Assembly (NCBI GenBank): GCA_003280055.1
Contig: QCGG01000005.1
Span: forward strand, 62,001-126,000
Length of the DNA: 64,000 nucleotides
DNA from: Prochlorococcus sp. AG-363-P19
GTDB taxonomy: Bacteria > Cyanobacteriota > Cyanobacteriia > PCC-6307 > Cyanobiaceae
Reading direction: 5' to 3'
Part shown: in pieces, positions 56,862-64,000 of the stretch
How the letters are laid out: every line of letters starts with the position of its first letter
Position numbering within the stretch: the first letter of the stretch is position 1
The notes under the pieces: generated by a model
The model's input: only the letters and a program-made list of their open reading frames with translations
Database searches by the model: none
What the model was told of the DNA's origin: nothing
Program-made: the position numbers and the translations under genes

Positions 56862-57815
56862 ATGACCCTCGACCAACTGCGTATTGCATCCCGCAGAAGC
56901 CAACTTGCAATGGTCCAGACAAACTGGGTCAAGAGCGAATTAGAACTTGCCCATCCAAAAGTATCAATATCAATAGAAGCAATCGCAACTCAGGGTGACA
57001 AAATTCTCGATGTAGCCCTTGCAAAGATTGGAGACAAAGGACTCTTTACCAAAGAGTTAGAGGCTCAAATGCTTCTAGATCAAGCAGACATCGCTGTGCA
57101 TTCTCTTAAGGATCTCCCCACTAACCTCCCAGAAGGTCTAATCCTTGGATGTATTACGGAGAGGGAAGACCCTGCCGACGCTCTAGTTGTTAGTCCTAAA
57201 AACATAAACTACAACCTTGAGACACTTCCAGATGGCTCAATTGTAGGGACAAGTTCTCTTCGTCGACTAGCGCAACTTAGATACCACTACCCCAAACTAA
57301 AGTTCAAAGACGTTAGAGGAAATGTTATAACCCGGCTAGAAAAACTGGATTCTGGTCAATATGACTGCTTAATTCTTGCTGCTGCGGGCTTAACAAGATT
57401 AGGGTTTGGGGAAAGAATCCATGAGCTAATTCCTAGCGAAATTTCTTTACATGCCGTAGGTCAAGGAGCTTTGGGTATTGAATGTGTTCAATCAAAGCCA
57501 GATGTACTTAACCTTATAAAAGTGCTTGAACATACTCCAACAAGCAATAGATGTATCGCAGAGCGTTCCTTCTTACGCGAACTAGAGGGTGGGTGCCAAG
57601 TACCGATTGGTGTAAACAGTTTAATAAATGGGAACGAATTAACACTTACGGGAATGGTCGCAAGTCTTGACGGGAAAAGATTAATACGGGATCAAAAAAT
57701 AGGTTCTATTGATAATGCAGAAACCATAGGTAAAGATCTTGCTGACATACTAAAATGTCAAGGAGCAGGTGAAATCCTTTCTGAAATATTTGAGGCAGTT
57801 AGAAAAGAGCCTTAG
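56862..57815 (+). CDS. hemC: Porphobilinogen deaminase
   Basis: [71 protein letters not shown]. Confidence 0.97.
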   Translation: MTLDQLRIASRRSQLAMVQTNWVKSELELAHPKVSISIEAIATQGDKILDVALAKIGDKGLFTKELEAQMLLDQADIAVHSLKDLPTNLPEGLILGCITEREDPADALVVSPKNINYNLETLPDGSIVGTSSLRRLAQLRYHYPKLKFKDVRGNVITRLEKLDSGQYDCLILAAAGLTRLGFGERIHELIPSEISLHAVGQGALGIECVQSKPDVLNLIKVLEHTPTSNRCIAERSFLRELEGGCQVPIGVNSLINGNELTLTGMVASLDGKRLIRDQKIGSIDNAETIGKDLADILKCQGAGEILSEIFEAVRKEP

Positions 57816-57876
57816 AAAAAATCTAAGACTGACTATTTATTATTTAATCTGGAAAAATGTATACTATGATTTTAAT

Positions 57877-58464
57877 TTAATCAACAAGTTTTGAATCAAT
57901 CTCTGATAAATAACGCACCTCGCAGGACTTAATTATCTCAACCGCCTTCTGCGCTCCAAAGAAACCATTCACTTTGCAAGTTCCAGGCTTCTTAAGATCT
58001 TTATAATGCTCCCAATAATATCTAGTCTCATCCTCCCAGTGTTGACCTAGCTGTTCAAAGCTAGTTATATGGTCCATCCTTTTATCATCTGCCAAGACAG
58101 CAATCACCTTGTCGTCAACCTCTCCACCATCATCAAAAGTCATTATCCCAATAATTCTTGCCTCTACGACAGAACCAGGCACCAAAGCCTCTGTTACACC
58201 AACAATCTCTATATCTAAAGGATCTCCGTCCTCATCCCAAGTTCTTGGGATACATCCATAAGCAAAAGGGTATGCAAGCGAAGAGTATCCAACCCGATCT
58301 AACTTCAAATGACCTGTTTCTGTAATCAACTCGTATTTATTAAGAGTGTTTGAGTTCAGTTCAATGATGGTATTGAGTCTCAACTCCGATTCTGAGACAA
58401 AAGCCGGTAATACATGCAAAAGGTTGGGCATACTGCGGCTTGGAGCTTGATCAAGATTTGCCAT
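57877..58464 (-). CDS. ppa: Family I inorganic pyrophosphatase, copy 2 (canonical DGDPLD motif)
   Basis: KYELITETGHLKLDRVGYSSLAYPFAYGCIPRTWDEDGDPLDIEIVG, DDKVIAV, HYKDLKK. Confidence 0.92.
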   Translation of the reverse strand: MANLDQAPSRSMPNLLHVLPAFVSESELRLNTIIELNSNTLNKYELITETGHLKLDRVGYSSLAYPFAYGCIPRTWDEDGDPLDIEIVGVTEALVPGSVVEARIIGIMTFDDGGEVDDKVIAVLADDKRMDHITSFEQLGQHWEDETRYYWEHYKDLKKPGTCKVNGFFGAQKAVEIIKSCEVRYLSEIDSKLVD

Positions 58465-58494
58465 ACGAAAAGATTGAGAACACCAAAAAATATA

Positions 58495-60048
58495 TTATGA
58501 ACAATGTTCTAACAGATTGAGCTTCTTCTCGAGGTAAACCAGGAAAGGTTCGCTAGAAAGCTTCTTACCACTAATTGATTCGACCAACTGCTCTGCATTC
58601 ATACTCCGACCATGCAAATGTACATGTACTCGTAGCCATTCCAAAAGGGTGGACTCCTTTCCTTCAGATACGAATTTTGCTATGGGATCTGCTGAATCAA
58701 TAGATGCACCCGAAAAATCATTACACATGGCTTCAGATAGTTGTGCACTTATGAGATGGCCCAGCAAATAAGAGGGGAAATAACCAAAAAGGCCCTCACT
58801 CCAATGGACATCTTGTAAACACCCTTCTACGTCATTTTTAGGTTTGAGGCCTAAGAAAGCCTGATATCTACGATTCCATTCATAGGGAAGATCATCCACC
58901 TCTAAACCACCCTCTAACAAAGCAATTTCGAGTTCAGTCCTAATCAGAATATGCAATCCGTAACTGAGCTCATCAGCCTCGACACGATTAGAGCCTGGAG
59001 TCAATGGATTCATCAATTTCCAAAGTTCTTTTGAAGATTCAATAGGTGCTCCTACCTTCTTAAACCTTTTCCACCAACGATCTGCAAATTCCTTGCTTCG
59101 AGCAACCCTATTTTCCCAAAACAATGATTGACTTTCGTGTACTCCCATAGAAGTGGCTTGGCCTAATGGCCAAGCAAACCACTGATGACGTTGAGATGGG
59201 AGGCCCTGTTCATATAACGAATGTCCCCATTCATGAGCTGTCGCAAGAAAAGATGAAAACGGTTGTCCTGAAACAATGCGTGTTGTAAGCCGAAAGTCCT
59301 TAGGCCCAAGTGTGATCGAGAAGGGATGAGGAGAACTCCCCACACAAGAAATCGAGTCATCACGCCCCCATTCAGCCAAAAGCTCATCACAAAGTCCTTG
59401 TTGGGCAGAAACAGACAAGTCCCAGGGTTTCCTTTCCAGAGGCGCGTTAGAAGTACGAACTCTTTCAATCAAGCAAGGCAACTTTTCCCTCAAAGGCGCA
59501 AATAACTCCTCCAACCTCGAGTAAGTCACATCAGGTTCAAATGGTTGCGCAAGTGTTTCCCAGCAAGTTCTAGGTTCTGCTAATTGCCTAGCCTGCTCCT
59601 TGCGAAGTTCAATCAACCTTGCCAAGGCAGGTGAAAAGCTTAAGAAATCCGCCGAAGCCCTGGCGTTCTGCCAACTGTTGTAGCCAATTGCTTTTGCTTC
59701 AGCGAGATCAGAAACCAATACACGGTCTAACCTTTCCTGCCGATGAAAATCTTGTTCGAGAAGTCTGATATTGCAAGACTTCTGCAAATCTTGAGAAGGG
59801 GTTAGATCACCAGAAACTCTCTCCTTCTCCAACTCTGCCTTTGCATCTTCCAAAAGACTTTTAAACAACGAGCTTGTCTGACGTGCATGTAATTCTCTTG
59901 CGACAAGACTAAGTTGCTCGCCTCGCCAAGAGGCACCTCCAACAGGCATTCTTGTATTTTGGTCCCAATAAAGAGTGTTCTGAATAGAACCCAAGAGCTG
60001 AGTTTCGCGTAAATAATCTCCAAGACGCTGCCAAGCTCCAGCATCCAA
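58495..60048 (-). CDS. M32-family metallocarboxypeptidase (Taq carboxypeptidase)
   Basis: ATAHEWGHSLYEQGLP (HExxH), MGVHESQSLFWENRV, GYFPSYLLGHLISAQL. Confidence 0.94.
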   Translation of the reverse strand: MDAGAWQRLGDYLRETQLLGSIQNTLYWDQNTRMPVGGASWRGEQLSLVARELHARQTSSLFKSLLEDAKAELEKERVSGDLTPSQDLQKSCNIRLLEQDFHRQERLDRVLVSDLAEAKAIGYNSWQNARASADFLSFSPALARLIELRKEQARQLAEPRTCWETLAQPFEPDVTYSRLEELFAPLREKLPCLIERVRTSNAPLERKPWDLSVSAQQGLCDELLAEWGRDDSISCVGSSPHPFSITLGPKDFRLTTRIVSGQPFSSFLATAHEWGHSLYEQGLPSQRHQWFAWPLGQATSMGVHESQSLFWENRVARSKEFADRWWKRFKKVGAPIESSKELWKLMNPLTPGSNRVEADELSYGLHILIRTELEIALLEGGLEVDDLPYEWNRRYQAFLGLKPKNDVEGCLQDVHWSEGLFGYFPSYLLGHLISAQLSEAMCNDFSGASIDSADPIAKFVSEGKESTLLEWLRVHVHLHGRSMNAEQLVESISGKKLSSEPFLVYLEKKLNLLEHCS

Positions 60049-60528
60049 AGGCTGACTCCAAAAATGCTTCTTAAACCTTAATCAAATCAGACAAAAAGCA
60101 ATAGTAATTAAGCTCAAAAATTACCATGTGCTGATCAAATCTGAATTCAGAACAATTAAAAGTCCTCTAAATCCATAAAAGGGTAGCTAAATCAATTAAG
60201 AAAGAGAATAAGGCTAAATAATCAACAGGTTTTCATTGCTCCAGAAAAGGAACTCAAAATTAGATCTACAAGATTCTTCGTTAAGCACATCATGACTAGC
60301 TTGATGAATTTTTCCAGACCTAGGCATCAGAGTTCCTATAACAGGTTCTATGAATTTCAAACGTCTCTAAGTAATCTGCTTTCAATATCAGCAAACAGCA
60401 AAGTGGTTTAACTTAATAATCAGAAAAATCACAATCAAGAAAGGTCCCGAAAAATAAAGGGTTGCCTTACTTGATCCAAGCGAACAAATAGCATCCTTTA
60501 AAAAGCACATTATTTATTCGCTTCAATC

Positions 60529-60560
60529 CCAAAGGGAAGATTATAAAAATTTCCCCTTGG
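60529..60560 (-). other. Intergenic stem-loop, fully paired only as minus-strand RNA
   Basis: CCAAAGGGAA (60529-60538) and TTCCCCTTGG (60551-60560). The A/C mismatch on + is a G-U pair on -. Confidence 0.45.
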
Positions 60561-60601
60561 CTTAAAAATTTGCTACCTAGAGGATAACGGATGACTGTCC
60601 T

Positions 60602-60787
60602 ATGCCTCACTTGTCTCAGCCAGAAGGTAAACCAGTATTTGCCAAAGGAGTGATCAATAAGCTGCCTTCACTTAAACCAGGAAAATTTAGTCAAAAATTT
60701 GAATCTAACAAGACAAAAGAAACCAATGCTATTAAAAATCAAAAGTTTTTCGGGGCATTAGCAAAAGGTGGTATGTGGCTTTCATAA
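60602..60787 (+). CDS. Small hypothetical protein
   Basis: 61-aa basic ORF in the intergenic space; weak evidence only. Confidence 0.4.
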   Translation: MPHLSQPEGKPVFAKGVINKLPSLKPGKFSQKFESNKTKETNAIKNQKFFGALAKGGMWLS

Positions 60788-60802
60788 GCCTGAAAAAGGT
60801 TT

Positions 60803-60825
60803 ATGACATCTAAAAATGTCATTTT
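60803..60825 (+). terminator. Possible weak intrinsic terminator
   Basis: ATGACAT-CTAAAA-ATGTCAT 7-bp stem followed by a short T run (TTTG), just after the 60602..60787 ORF. Confidence 0.35.
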
Positions 60826-60931
60826 GTCGTTAAAAGGATAGGAAACATGCCAAACAAGATCCTCTAAAGATAAATTATTTAAAGGTCAAAAAACTAGTAA
60901 TAACGACAATTTACTATATGTTTATTTCCCA

Positions 60932-61387
60932 ATGAAACAATCATTCTCTGACATAAGCCTCAACACAAATGGAGAAGGGTTTACAAATATAACTTCTAAC
61001 ATTGAAAGCTGGATCTCTCAAATGAGATTTGACACTGGGATTTTGCTCCTTTCTATAAAACATACTAGTTGCAGTCTATTGATCAACGAAAATGCTGATC
61101 CAAGAGTTCTAGATGATCTCTCTAGATTCATGAAGGCAATTGTTCCCGAAGAGGGAATTCCAAGAATTTTTCCAAACGAAAGACGGCAACCTTATAACCA
61201 TGCTGAGGAAGGTCCTGACGATATGCCTGCTCATATAAGGACAGCACTAACTGCTACTTCAATTGGTTTAAGTATTGAGAAAAGGACGATCGTCTTAGGA
61301 AGTTGGCAAGGTGTTTACCTATGGGAGCACCGGTACTCAAACCACGTAAGGAAGGTACGTCTTCATGCAATTGGAGATTTTTCTTGA
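60932..61387 (+). CDS. YjbQ/UPF0047-family protein
   Basis: GILLLSIKHTSCSLLINENADPRVLDDL, NHAEEGPDDMPAHIRTALTATSIGLSIE, GSWQGVYLWEHR. Confidence 0.9.
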   Translation: MKQSFSDISLNTNGEGFTNITSNIESWISQMRFDTGILLLSIKHTSCSLLINENADPRVLDDLSRFMKAIVPEEGIPRIFPNERRQPYNHAEEGPDDMPAHIRTALTATSIGLSIEKRTIVLGSWQGVYLWEHRYSNHVRKVRLHAIGDFS

Positions 61388-61562
61388 TTAAGTAGATTCG
61401 ATTTGACGATTCTTTTGGGATCTAAAGTATCAATCCCAACAATGGCTAGGAAATTTTCTTGTCAGATATGCTATTCAGGAATATAAAAGTGAATAAGTTT
61501 AATCATTTAATTTACTTCTCCAAAAAACACTTAAGACTAAGCATTATTAGCTTTTAAGTCCT

Positions 61563-61853
61563 ATGAAAACAGAACTACTTGATGAAAAGTCGATCAACGC
61601 CATTGCACCCAGACTAACTGGATGGGATGTTCAAAGCAAAAAAATCACAAAAGAATGGCAATTTGGGGATTTCATTAGCGCCTTCGGCTTTATGACGAAA
61701 GTAGCCTTAATTGCAGAAGCGATGAACCATCACCCTGAGTGGAGCAATGTATATGGAACTGTCAAAATACAGCTCTATACACATGATCTTGGAGGTATAA
61801 GTAATAAAGATATTCATCTTGCAAAGGCAATAAATAAAATTACACAGATATAA
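61563..61853 (+). CDS. phhB: Pterin-4a-carbinolamine dehydratase
   Basis: [41 protein letters not shown]. Confidence 0.92.
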   Translation: MKTELLDEKSINAIAPRLTGWDVQSKKITKEWQFGDFISAFGFMTKVALIAEAMNHHPEWSNVYGTVKIQLYTHDLGGISNKDIHLAKAINKITQI

Positions 61854-61904
61854 TGGCAATGCTAGATAACAAGAGTCTAGTTTTTACATGATCCACAAAA
61901 GCCT

Positions 61905-62990
61905 ATGAATAATCAAACCTCAACACAAATAGAACAAATAAACACCTCTAAGAATCTTCCGGTGCCAGTTACAATTATAACGGGTTTCTTAGGTGCTGGT
62001 AAAACAACACTTCTCAACCATATCTTAAGTAATCAGGAAGGGATAAAAACTGCTGTTCTTGTGAATGAATTTGGAGAGATCGGAATAGACAATGAACTAA
62101 TAATATCGACAAGTGAGGAAATGATAGAACTCAGCAATGGTTGTATATGTTGTTCAATAAATGGAGAACTCCTAAATGCTGTTGACAAGGTTGTCAGAAG
62201 TCAAAACTTGGTTGAATACATTATTGTCGAGACAACTGGTTTAGCAGACCCACTGCCTGTAGCTATGACATTCTTAGGGAGTGAGCTCAGAGATTTAACT
62301 CGTCTTGATTCAATTATCACTGTAATAGATGCAGAGAATTTTAATGGCCAATTACTTGAGAGCAATATAGCTAGATCTCAAATAATTTATGGTGACATAC
62401 TACTTCTAAACAAATGTGACCTAATCAAATCAGATCATATAGAGGAGATAGAATTCTTAATTGATAAAATAAAGAATGATGCCAGGATTTTGAGGTGCGA
62501 AAAAGGGGCTGTATCGCTCCCGCTGATAATGAGTGTTGGTCTATTTGAAACTGATAAATTCATCTCACAACAATTAAATTCCCATGCACATGATCATTCC
62601 CATGCACATGATCATTCCCATGCACATGATCATTCCCATGCACATGATCATCCCCATGCACATGATCATGTGCATGGGGATGGTGTAAACTCTGCGGGAT
62701 TAAATCAAATAGAGGGTTTTTCTTCCGTATCATTTTTTAGCAAGAAGCCTTTCTCGTTAAGGAAATTCCAAAACTTTCTTGATAATCAATTACCTAAAGA
62801 AGTTTTTAGAGCAAAGGGTATACTTTGGTTTACTGAAAGTGAAAGAAGACACATCTTTCATCTAGCAGGAAAACGTTTCTCTATTGATGACACTGATTGG
62901 ATGGGCACAAGAAAAAACCAACTAGTGCTGATAGGTCGTGAAATAAACCATGAAGTCCTTCAACAGCAACTCCAAGAATGTATTAGTTAG
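61905..62990 (+). CDS. CobW/COG0523 G3E-family GTPase (putative metallochaperone) with His-rich repeat
   Basis: VTIITGFLGAGKTTLLNHIL, NGCICCSINGEL (CxCC), then (DHSHAH)n tract. Confidence 0.95.
   Translation: MNNQTSTQIEQINTSKNLPVPVTIITGFLGAGKTTLLNHILSNQEGIKTAVLVNEFGEIGIDNELIISTSEEMIELSNGCICCSINGELLNAVDKVVRSQNLVEYIIVETTGLADPLPVAMTFLGSELRDLTRLDSIITVIDAENFNGQLLESNIARSQIIYGDILLLNKCDLIKSDHIEEIEFLIDKIKNDARILRCEKGAVSLPLIMSVGLFETDKFISQQLNSHAHDHSHAHDHSHAHDHSHAHDHPHAHDHVHGDGVNSAGLNQIEGFSSVSFFSKKPFSLRKFQNFLDNQLPKEVFRAKGILWFTESERRHIFHLAGKRFSIDDTDWMGTRKNQLVLIGREINHEVLQQQLQECIS
62580..62669 (+). repeat. 5 x 18-bp tandem repeat TCCCATGCACATGATCAT (fifth unit one change)
   Basis: Four identical copies plus CCCCATGCACATGATCAT, in frame, encoding SHAHDH units. 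Confidence 0.95.
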
Positions 62991-64000
62991 ATGGCATTAA
63001 TACCAATGAAATCACAACACGGAAGACTCATATTAAATCTTTTCGTAATTCTTCTCGTTCTTTTATTATTATACCCAATAATTGGTCTCGTAGGAGAAGG
63101 AATAGAAGGGCTTAAAAATAACTTTCTCAAGTTAGGCGTAGATGGAATTGATCAAATATCAGGAACTTTATGTTTACTGCTTGGAACAGGTCTATTTGGT
63201 GGATTTTTAGGAACTGCCAATGGTTGGATTCTTGCTAATTGCAGGTTTTCTGGCAGAAGAGTTATAAGAATTGCCCAATTAATCCCTTTCGCTACACCAG
63301 CATATCTGTTGTCAGCCACATTGATAGATTTAGGAAGCATTCATGCAATAAGAATCTATGGCATGTGCTGGGGCATTGTGATAATGACATTAACAACTTA
63401 TCCTTACGTTTTTCTACTTAGCACCGAAAGCTTCTCAAAAAGTGGGCGTCGTCAATTAGAAGCTTGCCGCAGCCTAGGCATAGGTCCATGGAATAGTTTT
63501 CGAAAAGTTGCATTGCCTATAGCCATGCCAGCCATTGGAGCAGGTATTGCTCTTATGAGCATGGAAGTCATTAATGAACTGGGAGCAGTACAACTACTGA
63601 ACATTCCAAGCATTTCAGCAGGAATAGTTGAAAACTGGGTCGCAAATGAAAAACCTTCAGGTGCTATTGCCTTAGCACTAATTGCACTAATTCTCGTATT
63701 CACACTTGTCGCATATGAAAAAATCCTAAGACGACGAAGTCGACGCTGGACAGATGGAATAGCAGGAGGAGAATCTCCTTCCTGGGAACTAATTGGCTAC
63801 CGAGCAACAATTGCCCAATTAGTAGGATTACTACCTCCAATCATTACTCTTGGCATTCCTCTATTTTGGGCCTTTGTAAATATTGACCAGTTAAAAGTTG
63901 GTTTAAATCTTGAATTAATCGTTCTCACATGTCGAAGTTTAGGGCTTGGACTACTTGCTGCAAGTACAACTTTACTGGCAGCCCTAACACTTGCAATCGC
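62991..64000 (+). CDS. Fe3+-type (FutB-like) ABC transporter permease, 3' end beyond window
   Basis: Manual translation from ATG 62991 (MALIPMKSQHGRLILNLFVILLVLLLLYPIIG...) is open to window end. It contains the EAA-like loop RRQLEACRSLGIGPWNSFRKVALPIAMPAIGAG. Absent from the ORF track because it is unclosed. Confidence 0.88.
   Translation, partial: MALIPMKSQHGRLILNLFVILLVLLLLYPIIGLVGEGIEGLKNNFLKLGVDGIDQISGTLCLLLGTGLFGGFLGTANGWILANCRFSGRRVIRIAQLIPFATPAYLLSATLIDLGSIHAIRIYGMCWGIVIMTLTTYPYVFLLSTESFSKSGRRQLEACRSLGIGPWNSFRKVALPIAMPAIGAGIALMSMEVINELGAVQLLNIPSISAGIVENWVANEKPSGAIALALIALILVFTLVAYEKILRRRSRRWTDGIAGGESPSWELIGYRATIAQLVGLLPPIITLGIPLFWAFVNIDQLKVGLNLELIVLTCRSLGLGLLAASTTLLAALTLAI

Noticed and set aside
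62580-62669. Tandem 18-bp repeats as a possible CRISPR array
   Set aside because: Contiguous units with no spacers, in frame inside a GTPase gene; protein-level His repeats.

Overview
AT-rich, gene-dense 64 kb window from a picocyanobacterial chromosome. Gene content and synteny fit a marine Prochlorococcus, probably a low-light-type strain; no strain is claimed. From left to right it contains: the alpha-carboxysome/form IA Rubisco cluster (csoS2 partial, rbcS, rbcL, csoS1, with csoS1D and a HAM1-type pyrophosphatase beside it); chlN-chlB-chlL and por; an untracked 32-codon gene that looks like psaM; lipoate ligase; S2P protease; trpF; a fatty-acid/alkane group (ado, aar, accA, SDR); an S1-domain protein; Tab2; ilvB; hemH; a tyrosine recombinase-like gene; cobO; pyrH-frr; tal; ftsI with an FtsL-like neighbour; a double PGM-domain protein; a dihydroorotase-like protein; lepB; two family I pyrophosphatases; proS; psb27; purA; cobK; ssb; argB; priA; rpoD; hemC; an M32 carboxypeptidase; a PCD; a His-rich CobW GTPase; and the start of an Fe3+-type ABC permease. 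Most of it is core genome. I found no CRISPR array, prophage, toxin-antitoxin/defence island, rRNA or tRNA. The best leads are: strand-specific RNA hairpins between carboxysome genes; a duplicated structured element upstream of csoS1; a frameshift at a 7-nt homopolymer splitting an FAD dehydrogenase; two apparent pseudoenzymes (Ppa copy with DGAPLD, and a dihydroorotase-like protein lacking metal ligands); and a His-repeat array ending in a 34-bp perfect palindrome. No single new multi-gene system is convincingly supported.
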